Assembly (NCBI RefSeq): GCF_014636495.1
Contig: NZ_BMEM01000001.1
Coordinates: forward strand, 230,139-294,138
DNA: 64,000 nucleotides
DNA from: Ornithinimicrobium tianjinense
GTDB lineage: Bacteria > Actinomycetota > Actinomycetes > Actinomycetales > Dermatophilaceae
Direction: 5' to 3'
Notes under the pieces: generated by a model
What the model saw: only the letters and a program-made list of their open reading frames with translations
What the model was told of the DNA's origin: nothing
The model's database searches: none
Part shown: in pieces, positions 16,244 to 23,729 of the stretch
Layout: each line of letters opens with the position of its first letter
How positions within the stretch are numbered: the first letter of the stretch is position 1
Position numbers and translations under genes: made by a program

Positions 16244-16927
16244 GTGCAGCTGAGGCACGTCCGCACCGAGTACGACGCTGAGGGGCTCGATGAGTCGGTG
16301 TGCCCCGAGGCCCCGCTCGAGATCCTCCGCGCGTGGGTCGAGGCCGCGATCCAGCGGCAGGCCGACCACGGCGACGTGCCTGAGCCCACCGCGATGGCGG
16401 TGGCCACCGTCGACGCTGCCGGAGCTCCCGACGTGCGCACGGTGCTCATGCGTGGGCTCGACGCGCGCGGCGTGTGCTTCTACACCAACACCGCGTCCGC
16501 GAAGGGGGAGCAGCTGGCCGCGAACCCGGCCGTCGCGGCGACCCTGACGTGGGCCGGCCTGCACCGCGCCGTGCGGCTGCGGGGCAGGGCCGAGCTGCTC
16601 TCCGAGGCCGAGGTCCACGACTACTTCGTCACCCGGCCGTGGGGCTCGCGGGTCGGCGCGCACGCCTCGGCCCAGTCGCGACCGGTGCCGGACCGCGCGA
16701 GCCTGGAAGCGGCATACCGGGAGAGCGCGGAGCGCTTCCCCGACACGGGCAGCCCTGAGGACGTGCCGGTGCCGCAGACCTGGGGCGGCTACCGCATCGT
16801 GCCGGAGCGCGTCGAGCTGTGGGCCGGGCGGCGCAGCCGGCTGCACGACCGGATCGTGTGGGAGCGCGTGGGCCCGGGCGGGCTCGACGACCCCACGGCC
16901 TGGAGACGCTCGCGGCTCGCGCCCTGA
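16244..16927 (+). CDS. pdxH: Pyridoxamine 5'-phosphate oxidase
   Basis: A split-barrel FMN enzyme of 227 residues oxidising pyridoxamine/pyridoxine phosphate to pyridoxal 5'-phosphate. Diagnostic segments are VRTVLMRGLDARGVCFYTN (about 65-83), SAKGEQLAANP, the FMN-contact region and the C-terminal signature RVELWAGRRSRLHDRIVW. The start is the GTG at 16244. It is followed by the leaderless dtxR-type gene. Confidence 0.93.
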   Translation: MQLRHVRTEYDAEGLDESVCPEAPLEILRAWVEAAIQRQADHGDVPEPTAMAVATVDAAGAPDVRTVLMRGLDARGVCFYTNTASAKGEQLAANPAVAATLTWAGLHRAVRLRGRAELLSEAEVHDYFVTRPWGSRVGAHASAQSRPVPDRASLEAAYRESAERFPDTGSPEDVPVPQTWGGYRIVPERVELWAGRRSRLHDRIVWERVGPGGLDDPTAWRRSRLAP

Positions 16928-16967
16928 CCCCTGGACGCTCGGGCGGGTCGGTGTCGGTGCCGCCTCC

Positions 16968-16973
16968 TAGAAT
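16968..16973 (+). promoter_or_regulatory. -10 box TAGAAT for the leaderless dtxR-type gene
   Basis: TAGAAT is 7 nt before the GTG at 16981. Transcription would begin at the start codon, which decides between this GTG and an overlapping ATG at 16972. Confidence 0.55.
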
Positions 16974-16980
16974 GACGCGT

Positions 16981-17658
16981 GTGAGCGAGCTGATCGACAC
17001 CACCGAGATGTACCTCAAGACCATCCTCGAGCTCGAGGAGGACGGGGTCGTCCCGATGCGTGCGCGGATCGCCGAGCGGCTCGCCCAGTCCGGCCCCACC
17101 GTGTCGCAGACCGTGGCCCGGATGGAGCGCGACGGGCTGCTGGAGCTCGCCGAGGACCGTCAGCTGCTGCTCACCGAGCGGGGGCGGCTGGCAGCCGTGC
17201 GTGTCATGCGCAAGCACCGGCTGGCCGAGCGGCTGCTGACCGACGTCATCGGGCTCGACCCTGCCCTCGTCCACGACGAGGCGTGCCGCTGGGAGCACGT
17301 CATGAGCGAGCAGGTCGAGGCCAAGATCCTGGTGCTGGTCTCGGACCCGACGACCTCTCCCTACGGCAACCCGGTCCCCGGGCTCGAGGAGCTGGGCCAC
17401 ACGGCCGCCCCGGCCGCCCAGGGCCGTCCCAGCCACGAGCTCGCCGCTGCGGGCGGACGCGTCGAGGCGACGGTGTCCCGGATCGGTGAGCCCGTCCAGG
17501 TCGACCCCGAGGTGCTCGGCCTGCTGCTCGACTCCGGGATCCGGCCGGGCGCCCGGGTCGTGGTGTGGGCCGAGGACGAGCGCACGATCGTCGAGTCGCT
17601 GGACGGCGAGGCCGTCTCGCTGCCGACCGACGTGGCGGCGCACATCTTCTGCCTCTGA
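16981..17658 (+). CDS. DtxR/IdeR-family metal-dependent repressor
   Basis: A protein of 225 residues. It opens with ELIDTTEMYLKTILELEEDG and the helix-turn-helix RIAERLAQSGPTVSQTVARMERDGLL (about 27-52), then a metal-binding and dimerisation domain (RVMRKHRLAERLLTDVIG, DEACRWEHVMS, with the Cys/Glu/His ligands expected of IdeR) and a C-terminal SH3-like domain. Such proteins repress iron uptake when charged with ferrous iron; MntR-type manganese control is the alternative. The leaderless GTG is chosen from the -10 box 7 nt upstream. It is not in an operon. Confidence 0.9.
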   Translation: MSELIDTTEMYLKTILELEEDGVVPMRARIAERLAQSGPTVSQTVARMERDGLLELAEDRQLLLTERGRLAAVRVMRKHRLAERLLTDVIGLDPALVHDEACRWEHVMSEQVEAKILVLVSDPTTSPYGNPVPGLEELGHTAAPAAQGRPSHELAAAGGRVEATVSRIGEPVQVDPEVLGLLLDSGIRPGARVVVWAEDERTIVESLDGEAVSLPTDVAAHIFCL

Positions 17659-17668
17659 CGACGCTGGT

Positions 17669-17690
17669 GCCGACAGTCTCCTGGGTCGGC
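17669..17690 (+). terminator. Weak terminator-like hairpin after the dtxR-type gene
   Basis: GCCGAC (17669-17674) and GTCGGC (17685-17690) can pair around a 10-nt loop just after the stop codon. There is no T-run. Confidence 0.3.
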
Positions 17691-17724
17691 GATCGAGTCT
17701 CGGGCGGATGTTTCCCAGCGGTAA

Positions 17725-17740
17725 TGTGACATCTGTCACG
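17725..17740. promoter_or_regulatory. Crp/GlxR-like site
   Basis: TGTGA-CATCTG-TCACG matches the TGTGA-N6-TCACA consensus at 9 of 10 fixed positions. It lies about 200 bp upstream of the riboswitch in the long leader of the NlpC/P60 gene. Crp/GlxR control of resuscitation-factor and cell-wall hydrolase genes is known in Actinobacteria. Confidence 0.5.
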
Positions 17741-17922
17741 TAGACGCGGAGCCGGGAATATGCCTGCGCGCGGCCCTTCCCCAAAGTCGCAGGTGGGCGG
17801 GCTGGGTCGCGGTCCGTCTCCACCTTTGGTCGTCCACAGGTCTCCGACCCCGGTATGACGCGGGGGGCCTCAGGTGTGTACGGTGGCGACTGCTCCTCTC
17901 CCCTGGAGGAGACCCCAAGCGC

Positions 17923-18084
17923 GTGCCGCCGAGTCCTGTCTGCGCGCATGGGACCTGCCCGAACGACCCGCAGACAGGAGCGGGGGACCCACTCCCGGAG
18001 CCGTGAGGTTCCTCGGGGCTAACGGTCCGGCGCCCACCGGATCGGGGTTTCTCCACCCAGCCCGACAGCTGACCCCGCAGGCAC
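17923..18084 (+). ncRNA. c-di-AMP riboswitch (ydaO/yuaA type)
   Basis: The element is closed by GTGCC (17923-17927) and GGCAC (18080-18084). It shows hallmarks of the class: GCCGAGTCCTG at the 5' side, GGAGCGGGGGACCCA, CTCGGGGCTAACGG, and the 3' signature CCCGACAGCTGACCCCGCAGG. It ends 13 nt before the GTG of an NlpC/P60 gene, a standard target in Actinobacteria, where c-di-AMP usually turns expression off. Confidence 0.85.
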
Positions 18085-18097
18085 TGGAGGATCCCAC

Positions 18098-18904
18098 GTG
18101 ACCCATCGCCATGTCGCCCGGCACCGCAAGCCGGGACGCATCAGCACGGCCAGTACCACCCTGTCCCGCACCGCTGCCGTCGCTGCGACGTCGACCGGTC
18201 TCATCGCCGGCGCCGCCGCGTCCGCCACGGCAGCGCCCGCCCCCAGCGACCAGGCTCCCGGCCTGGCAGGCGGTTCGCAGGCCCTCCTCGATGTCGTCGA
18301 CAAGGTCGTCGCCGCCGAGCGTCCTGCGGTCGCCGCGAAGGCTCCCGCCGAGGTTGACGCCGCTGTCGCCTTCGGCACCGCGGGCTTCACCGGCTCCGAG
18401 GTCGTCCAGCAGCAGGCCCAGACCGCGCTGGCCGACCGTGAGTCCGACGCCGCGAGCCGCACCTCGCAGGAGCGCACCGCAGCCCCGGCCCCGGCCGCGA
18501 CCCCCGCCGCCCCCGCTCCGGCCGCGACCCCCGCCGCCCCCGCTCCGGCCCCGGCTCCGGCGCCCGTCGGCGGGAGCGTCCTGGACGTCGCCGCCGCCTA
18601 CACCGGCATCTACTACGTCTGGGGCGGCACCACCCCCGCAGGCTTCGACTGCTCCGGCTACACCCAGTGGGTCTTCCGGGAGGCGCTCGGGATCGAGCTG
18701 CCGCGCACCGCCGCGCAGCAGCAGGCCTACGCCACCCCGGTGAGCAACCCGCAGCCCGGTGACCTGGTGTTCTACGGCTACCCGGCCTACCACATCGGCA
18801 TCTACGCCGGGAACGGCATGATGTACGACTCGGGCAAGCCCGGCATCCCGAGCCAGCTGCGCCCGATGTTCGACGGCGTCTCCGGCTTCGGCCGCGTGGG
18901 CTGA
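18098..18904 (+). CDS. Secreted NlpC/P60 peptidoglycan endopeptidase
   Basis: A protein of 268 residues. The N-terminal signal sequence (basic to about 20, hydrophobic to about 48, ATAAPAP cleavage region) is followed by a helical segment, then a low-complexity Ala-Pro linker (about 128-162, with ATPAAPAP repeats) and the catalytic NlpC/P60 domain (about 165-268). The catalytic Cys is in GFDCSGYTQW and the His in AYHIGIYAGNG. It cleaves D-Glu to diamino-acid bonds in peptidoglycan stems. The GTG has GGAGG upstream. Expression is controlled by the riboswitch and probably by a Crp-like protein. A strong terminator follows. Confidence 0.9.
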   Translation: MTHRHVARHRKPGRISTASTTLSRTAAVAATSTGLIAGAAASATAAPAPSDQAPGLAGGSQALLDVVDKVVAAERPAVAAKAPAEVDAAVAFGTAGFTGSEVVQQQAQTALADRESDAASRTSQERTAAPAPAATPAAPAPAATPAAPAPAPAPAPVGGSVLDVAAAYTGIYYVWGGTTPAGFDCSGYTQWVFREALGIELPRTAAQQQAYATPVSNPQPGDLVFYGYPAYHIGIYAGNGMMYDSGKPGIPSQLRPMFDGVSGFGRVG

Positions 18905-18928
18905 CCGAGAGCAGACGCACCAGCAACG

Positions 18929-18978
18929 ACGACCACGCCCCGGCGGTCCTGGACCAGGACCGACCGGGGCGGAGTCGT
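18929..18978 (+). terminator. Strong GC-rich terminator hairpin after the NlpC/P60 gene
   Basis: Nested arms ACGAC/GTCGT, CGCCCCGG/CCGGGGCG and GGTCCTGG/CCAGGACC form a long stem between 18929 and 18978. No U-tract follows, as is common in Actinobacteria. It also lies downstream of the convergent CNNM gene. Confidence 0.75.
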
Positions 18979-19008
18979 CTGCGCGCCCCTCAGGGCGCGA
19001 CCGACGGG

Positions 19009-20097
19009 TCAGGCGGGGGAGTCCTCGGTCTCGACGGTGGCTTCGTCCGACTCGTCGTCGAACTCGCCGAGGATCTGCTCGAGGATGTCCTCCATCGAGG
19101 TCATGCCGACGACCCGGCCGTTGTCGTCCCGCACGAGGGCCAGCTGCGCCCGCTGCTGGCGCAGGCTGGAGACGGCGTCGATCAGCGGGATCGTGGCCGG
19201 CAGCGAGGCCACGGGCTGGATGAAGTCGCCGACGCCACGGCGCAGGCCCGCCTCGCCGTCCGCGCTCGCCAGGATGGCGTCACGGACGTGGACGATGCCG
19301 CGGATGCGGCGGTGGCCCTCGCGACCGACCGGCTCGACCACGAAGAGCCGCGACCGTCCGCTCTCGCGGCTGATCCGCTCCACGTCGGCGGCCGTGGCCG
19401 TCCGGGGGATCGTCACCGCGGCCGTGGTCGGGAACATCACCGAGGCGACCGTCTCTTCCTCCAGGCGGAGCGCGCCCGTGAGGATCTGGTGGTCGGCGTC
19501 CTCCAGCACCCCGTGTTCGTGGGACTGGGCCAGGAGGAGCTGCAGCTCGGCGGGGGTCTGCGCGGTCCCGAGGGCGTCCACGGGGTCCACGCGCACGAGG
19601 CGCAGCAGCAGGTTGGCCAGCGCGTTCATGAGCCACAGGACGGGACGGACGATCCAGGCGAAGGCTCGGAACGGCAGGGCCAGCAGCATCGCCGAGCTCT
19701 CGGGGTGGGAGATGGCCCACGACTTCGGGGCCATCTCGCCCACCACCATGTGCAGGAAGACGACGATCGACACGGCGATGACCACGGCGATCGCGTGCAC
19801 CATGACGTCCGGGACGCGGAGCGCATGGATGAGCGGCTCGAGCAGCGTGGCGACGGCCGGCTTGGCGAGGGCACCCAGCGCCAGGGTGCACAGCGTGATG
19901 CCGAGCTGGGCGCCCGCGAGCATCAGCGAGAGCTCCTTGGACGCGTCTACCGCGGCGCGCGCGGCCCGGCTGCCCTCCTCGGCGCGCTCCTCGAGCCGGT
20001 GGCGCTTGGCCGAGATCACCGCGAACTCGGCACCGACGAAGAAGCCGTTGGCCACCAGGAGCAGCAGGCTCACGAGCAGGGCGGTGGGCGTGCTCAC
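19009..20097 (-). CDS. CNNM/CBS-domain membrane protein (CorC/HlyC-like)
   Basis: A protein of 362 residues with an N-terminal CNNM (DUF21) domain of about four membrane helices (1-140, VSLLLLVANGFFVGAEFAVISAKRHRLEE, HMVVGEMAPKSWAI) and a C-terminal pair of CBS domains (about 200-340). These proteins act in Mg2+/Co2+ transport or resistance. The GTG start at 20097 overlaps the upstream paralogue by four bases, so the two are translated together. It lacks the CorC-HlyC tail of its partner, so the two may form a heterodimer. Confidence 0.87.
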   Translation of the reverse strand: MSTPTALLVSLLLLVANGFFVGAEFAVISAKRHRLEERAEEGSRAARAAVDASKELSLMLAGAQLGITLCTLALGALAKPAVATLLEPLIHALRVPDVMVHAIAVVIAVSIVVFLHMVVGEMAPKSWAISHPESSAMLLALPFRAFAWIVRPVLWLMNALANLLLRLVRVDPVDALGTAQTPAELQLLLAQSHEHGVLEDADHQILTGALRLEEETVASVMFPTTAAVTIPRTATAADVERISRESGRSRLFVVEPVGREGHRRIRGIVHVRDAILASADGEAGLRRGVGDFIQPVASLPATIPLIDAVSSLRQQRAQLALVRDDNGRVVGMTSMEDILEQILGEFDDESDEATVETEDSPA

Positions 20098-21545
20098 CGG
20101 CTCACCTCCGTGGTCCGGTCCTCGGCGTCCGAGGGGATCACCATCGTCTCGTCCGTGGACAGGCGGACGCGCTCGTCCTCGGTGAGCTGGGCCCACTCGT
20201 CGGCGGTGCGGGTCACGACGGGGTGCAGCGCCACCGTGTCGGGGACGTAGCGCTGGACTGTCACGACGTCGATCCGCGTCTGGTGGACGTACTCGTCACC
20301 CTCCCCGTCGCGGCTGGTCCAGCGGACCAGCACGCTGTCGCCCTCCTCGGCGGTCCGGCCGAGCCGGTCCAGCACCAGCCCGGAGAGCGTGTCGTAGTTC
20401 TCGTGCTCGGGCAGCTCGACACCGGTCACCTGGGCCGTCTCGTCGATGCGCAGGCGGGCCGACAGGTCCCAGATGCCGTCGCCGCGGACCTGGCTGGTCG
20501 ACTCGTCGTCGTCGTCCTCGTCCCAGATCTCGCCGACGACCTCCTCGGCGACGTCCTCGAAGGTGACGATGCCGGCGAAGCCGCCGTACTCGTCGACGAC
20601 GACCGCCAGCTGCGTGTGCCGCGAGCGCAGCGCCTCCAGCACCTTCGGCAGCGGCAGCGACTCCGGCACGATCAGCGCGTCGTCCGCCAGGTCGCGCACC
20701 AGGGTGCTCGTCCGGTCGGCGGGGTCCACCTGCAGAAGGTCGTGCAGCCCGATGACGCCGACGACGTCGTCGATGTCGCGCCCCACGACGGGGAACCGGG
20801 AGTGTCCGGTCTGGAGGGCGACGAGCACGGTCGCCGCCGTCTCGTCGGCCTGGATGGTCTCCACCGACGTGCGCGGGGTCATGACCTCCTCGGCGACGCG
20901 GTCGCGGAAGGCCAGGCCGCGCTCGAGGAGGGTCGACAGGTCCTCGTCGAGGGTGCCCCCGCTGTGCGACTCGGCGATGATCCGGGTCAGGTCCTCGGTG
21001 GTCGCGCCCTGCGGCAGCTCCTCGACCGGCTCGATCCCCACCGAGCGCAGCAACGCGTTGGAGGCGGCGTCGAAGAGGCGGATGACCGGACCGAAGACGG
21101 TGAGGTAGACCAGCGTGCTGGCCGAGAGAGCGCGCGCCAGCGGCACCGGCCGGGCGATCGCGAGGTTCTTCGGGCCGAGCTCGCCGAGCACCATCTGCAG
21201 GACCGTCGAGAACACCAGGGTGCCGATCGAGAACAGCGAGATCATCGCGGCCCGCGCGAGCCAGCCGATGTCGGCATACTCCTCGGTCAGACCGCGGACC
21301 AGCAGCTCCTCGCCGAGGTAACCGACCAGCAGCGCGGTCACGGTGATGCCGAGCTGGGCGCCCGAGAGGGTGAAGGACAGGCGCGAGGTGATCCGCAGCG
21401 CCCTCTGGGCGGCCCGGTCACCCTCGTCGGCGAGCGCGCGGAGCCGACCGCGGTCGACGCTCACGTACGCGAACTCCTGGGCCACGAAGTAGCCGGTCAG
21501 GAGCGTCAGGACGAGGATGACGACGAGGCCCGTCGCGATCAGCAC
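20094..21545 (-). CDS. CNNM/CBS/CorC-HlyC membrane protein
   Basis: A protein of 483 residues. The CNNM domain spans about 1-190 (MLIATGLVVILVLTLLTGYF, SGAQLGITVTALLVGYLGEE, VLGELGPKNLAIARP). A CBS pair follows (about 215-340, EVMTPRTSVETI, AVVVDEYGGFAGIVTFEDV), and a CorC/HlyC domain (about 350-435) with the acidic linker DEDDDDES before it. It probably supports Mg2+/divalent cation efflux or homeostasis. It is the first gene of a two-gene operon with its shorter paralogue and is divergent from crcB. Confidence 0.88.
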   Translation of the reverse strand: MLIATGLVVILVLTLLTGYFVAQEFAYVSVDRGRLRALADEGDRAAQRALRITSRLSFTLSGAQLGITVTALLVGYLGEELLVRGLTEEYADIGWLARAAMISLFSIGTLVFSTVLQMVLGELGPKNLAIARPVPLARALSASTLVYLTVFGPVIRLFDAASNALLRSVGIEPVEELPQGATTEDLTRIIAESHSGGTLDEDLSTLLERGLAFRDRVAEEVMTPRTSVETIQADETAATVLVALQTGHSRFPVVGRDIDDVVGVIGLHDLLQVDPADRTSTLVRDLADDALIVPESLPLPKVLEALRSRHTQLAVVVDEYGGFAGIVTFEDVAEEVVGEIWDEDDDDESTSQVRGDGIWDLSARLRIDETAQVTGVELPEHENYDTLSGLVLDRLGRTAEEGDSVLVRWTSRDGEGDEYVHQTRIDVVTVQRYVPDTVALHPVVTRTADEWAQLTEDERVRLSTDETMVIPSDAEDRTTEVSR

Positions 21546-21638
21546 GAGGTGCCCCCTGCACCTCCGGTGAGCCGGGCACTGCCCGGCCCAGGACTGTCAG
21601 ACACGTCGGAAGTCATGGGGTCCAGTGTACGGGCGGGA

Positions 21639-21644
21639 TACGCT
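21639..21644 (+). promoter_or_regulatory. -10 box TACGCT for leaderless crcB
   Basis: TACGCT lies 7 nt before the GTG at 21652. No fluoride-riboswitch sequence is visible in the short divergent intergenic region. Confidence 0.45.
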
Positions 21645-21651
21645 CCCGCCC

Positions 21652-22062
21652 GTGTCCTCGTCCACAGGTGCCCACCACCACTGGCACCCCAGCCACCCGC
21701 GCACGCTCCTGGCGGTGGCCGCGGGCGGTGCCGTCGGGGCCGTGCTGAGGTGGGCGCTCGAGGTGGCGCTGCCCACCACGGGTCTGCCCTGGGTCACGCT
21801 CCTCGTCAACGTTGTGGGCTGCGCGGCGCTCGCCGTGCTGGTGGTCCACGACGACCGGCACCGTCACCCGCGCTGGCTGCGCCCCGGGGTCGGGACCGGG
21901 CTGTTGGGCGGGTTCACCACGTTCTCCACGTATGCAGTGCAGGTCGCCGCGCTCTCCGGTCCGCAGCCGCGGGTCGCGCTCGTCTACCTCGTGGTGACGC
22001 CCGTCCTGTGCGTCGCGGCCGCCGGCGTCGCCGGTGCTCTGGCTCTGCGGGCAGGTCGTTGA
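21652..22062 (+). CDS. crcB: Fluoride exporter CrcB/Fluc, first copy
   Basis: A small four-helix protein of 136 residues. It carries the Fluc signatures GGAVGAVLRW (about 26-35), LLVNVVGC and the central break GTGLLGGFTTFSTYAVQ (about 83-99). The GTG at 21652 lies 7 nt from a -10 box. The histidine-rich N terminus (GAHHHWHPSH) is unusual. It overlaps the second crcB by one base (TGATG). Paired crcB genes are common in Actinobacteria and their products probably form heterodimers. Confidence 0.9.
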   Translation: MSSSTGAHHHWHPSHPRTLLAVAAGGAVGAVLRWALEVALPTTGLPWVTLLVNVVGCAALAVLVVHDDRHRHPRWLRPGVGTGLLGGFTTFSTYAVQVAALSGPQPRVALVYLVVTPVLCVAAAGVAGALALRAGR

Positions 22063-22421
22063 TGGGTATGCCGTGGGCCTGGGCCGCGCTCGTGGTCGCC
22101 GTCGGCGGGGCGCTGGGCGCGGTGGCCCGGCACCTGCTGTCGATGCCGCCGGCGGGGCCGTTCCGCGGGGTCCTCGTGGCGAACGTGGTGGGCGCGGGGG
22201 CGCTCGGAGCGTTGGTCGCGACGGCCGATCGCGTGCCGCCTGCCGTGGTCCTGCTCCTGGGCACCGGGCTGTGCGGGGCGCTCACGACGTGGAGCACGCT
22301 CGCGGTGCAGACCTGGGAGCTGGGGCGGCGCGACGTGGGACGGGCCGCGGCATACCTGGCCCTCACCCTGGCGCTGGGGCTCGCGACCGCAGCGACGACC
22401 TACGCCGTGCTCGCCCGCTGA
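22062..22421 (+). CDS. crcB: Fluoride exporter CrcB/Fluc, second copy
   Basis: A protein of 119 residues with four helices and the Fluc motifs GGALGAVARHLL (about 15-26), VLVANVVGAGALG and GTGLCGALTTWSTLAVQTWE. The conserved phenylalanine of the TTFST box is a tryptophan here (TTWST). That suggests an asymmetric pair with the first copy, in which each subunit keeps different pore residues. It is translationally coupled to the first copy. Confidence 0.88.
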   Translation: MGMPWAWAALVVAVGGALGAVARHLLSMPPAGPFRGVLVANVVGAGALGALVATADRVPPAVVLLLGTGLCGALTTWSTLAVQTWELGRRDVGRAAAYLALTLALGLATAATTYAVLAR

Positions 22422-22532
22422 CGCGCGGGCCTGTGACCGACACGGCAGGCGTCCTCCCGGGGTCTGTCGGCGGTCTCTCCTACGGTGGTCGCAGCAGTCA
22501 GGACACGCCGACGGACGAGAGGAGGGGCCGCG

Positions 22533-23729
22533 ATGGTGAGGTTCGTGCACACCGCCGACTGGCAGATCGGGATGACGCGCCGGTTCCTGTCGCCGGAGGC
22601 CCAGGCCCGGTTCGCGGCCGCCCGCATCGACGTCGTGCGACGCCTCGGGCGGCTCGCGAGCGACGAGGGGTGCGACTTCGTGCTCGTGTGCGGAGACGTC
22701 TTCGAGCACGACCAGCTGACGCCGCAGACGCTGCGCCGGACCCTCGAGGCGCTGCGCGCCGTGGAGGTGCCGGTCTACCTGCTGCCCGGCAATCACGACC
22801 ACCTGGGCCCCATGTCGGTGTGGTCGACGTCGTTGATGAGCGAGGAGCTGCCCGACCACGTGCACGTCCTCGACCGTCCCGGCGTGCACGAGGTCCGTCC
22901 CGGGGTGGAGATCGTGGCGGTGCCCTGGCAGGGCAAGCACCCGCAGGAGGACCTCGTCGGGCCCGTGCTGGACGACCTGTCCGACCCGGCGGAGGGGACG
23001 GTCCGGGTCCTGGCGGCCCACGGGATCGTCGACCTTCTCGACCAGGAGCGGCGCCACCGGGCGGCCATCCCGACGGACGTCCTGCGCAGCTCGCTCGACT
23101 CCGGCCTCGTGCACTACGTGGGGCTCGGTGACCGGCACTCGCGCACGGAGGTGGCGGACGGTATCTGGTACTCCGGGGCTCCCGAGCCGACCGCCTGGCG
23201 CGAGGTGAGCCCCGGGGACGCGCTCGTCGTCGAGGTCGAGCCACCCGCCTCCGGGAGGGGTCGTGGGACGGTCAGGGTCACCCCTCACCACGTGGCGGCC
23301 TGGTCGTTCGTCACCGTCGAGCGCCGGGTCGACGGCGACGCCGACATCGACGCCCTCGACGCCGAGCTCGCGGCCCTGCCGGACAAGGACCGCGTGCTGG
23401 TGCACCTGGGCCTGCGCGGCACGCTCGGCCTGGCCCAGCACGCCAGGCTGGAGGAGCTGCTGGCGCGCCACGAGGACGTGCTCGGTGCACTGCACCGCCC
23501 GCCCCAGCACTCGGACCTGGTCCTGGCCGGCGACGACGACATCGCCGAGCTGGGGCTCGGGGGCTTCCTCGCCAGCGCGGTCGAGGACATGCGGTCGATG
23601 GCCGGCACCGGCGACCAGCCGGACCCCGAGGACGAGGCGGCCTTCGCGGCTGGACGTCCTGACGACGGCAGCAGCGCCCGCGACGCCCTGCAGTTGCTCT
23701 ACCGGTTGGCGCGGGGAGGTGCCCGATGA
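22533..23729 (+). CDS. SbcD/YhaO-like DNA repair metallophosphatase
   Basis: A protein of 398 residues. The calcineurin-like phosphoesterase motifs are FVHTADWQIG (D8, H-x-D type), VCGDVFEH, LLPGNHDH and AAHGIVD, followed by GLGDRHSR. These give a Mn2+-dependent nuclease centre like Mre11/SbcD. The ATG at 22533 has GAGGAGG upstream. It overlaps the ATPase partner by four bases, giving an SbcD-SbcC or YhaO-YhaN-type complex that opens and trims DNA ends. Confidence 0.87.
   Translation: MVRFVHTADWQIGMTRRFLSPEAQARFAAARIDVVRRLGRLASDEGCDFVLVCGDVFEHDQLTPQTLRRTLEALRAVEVPVYLLPGNHDHLGPMSVWSTSLMSEELPDHVHVLDRPGVHEVRPGVEIVAVPWQGKHPQEDLVGPVLDDLSDPAEGTVRVLAAHGIVDLLDQERRHRAAIPTDVLRSSLDSGLVHYVGLGDRHSRTEVADGIWYSGAPEPTAWREVSPGDALVVEVEPPASGRGRGTVRVTPHHVAAWSFVTVERRVDGDADIDALDAELAALPDKDRVLVHLGLRGTLGLAQHARLEELLARHEDVLGALHRPPQHSDLVLAGDDDIAELGLGGFLASAVEDMRSMAGTGDQPDPEDEAAFAAGRPDDGSSARDALQLLYRLARGGAR

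Noticed and set aside
21546..21651. Fluoride riboswitch ahead of the crcB pair
   Set aside because: The intergenic region is short, the gene looks leaderless, and no aptamer-like sequence is visible.
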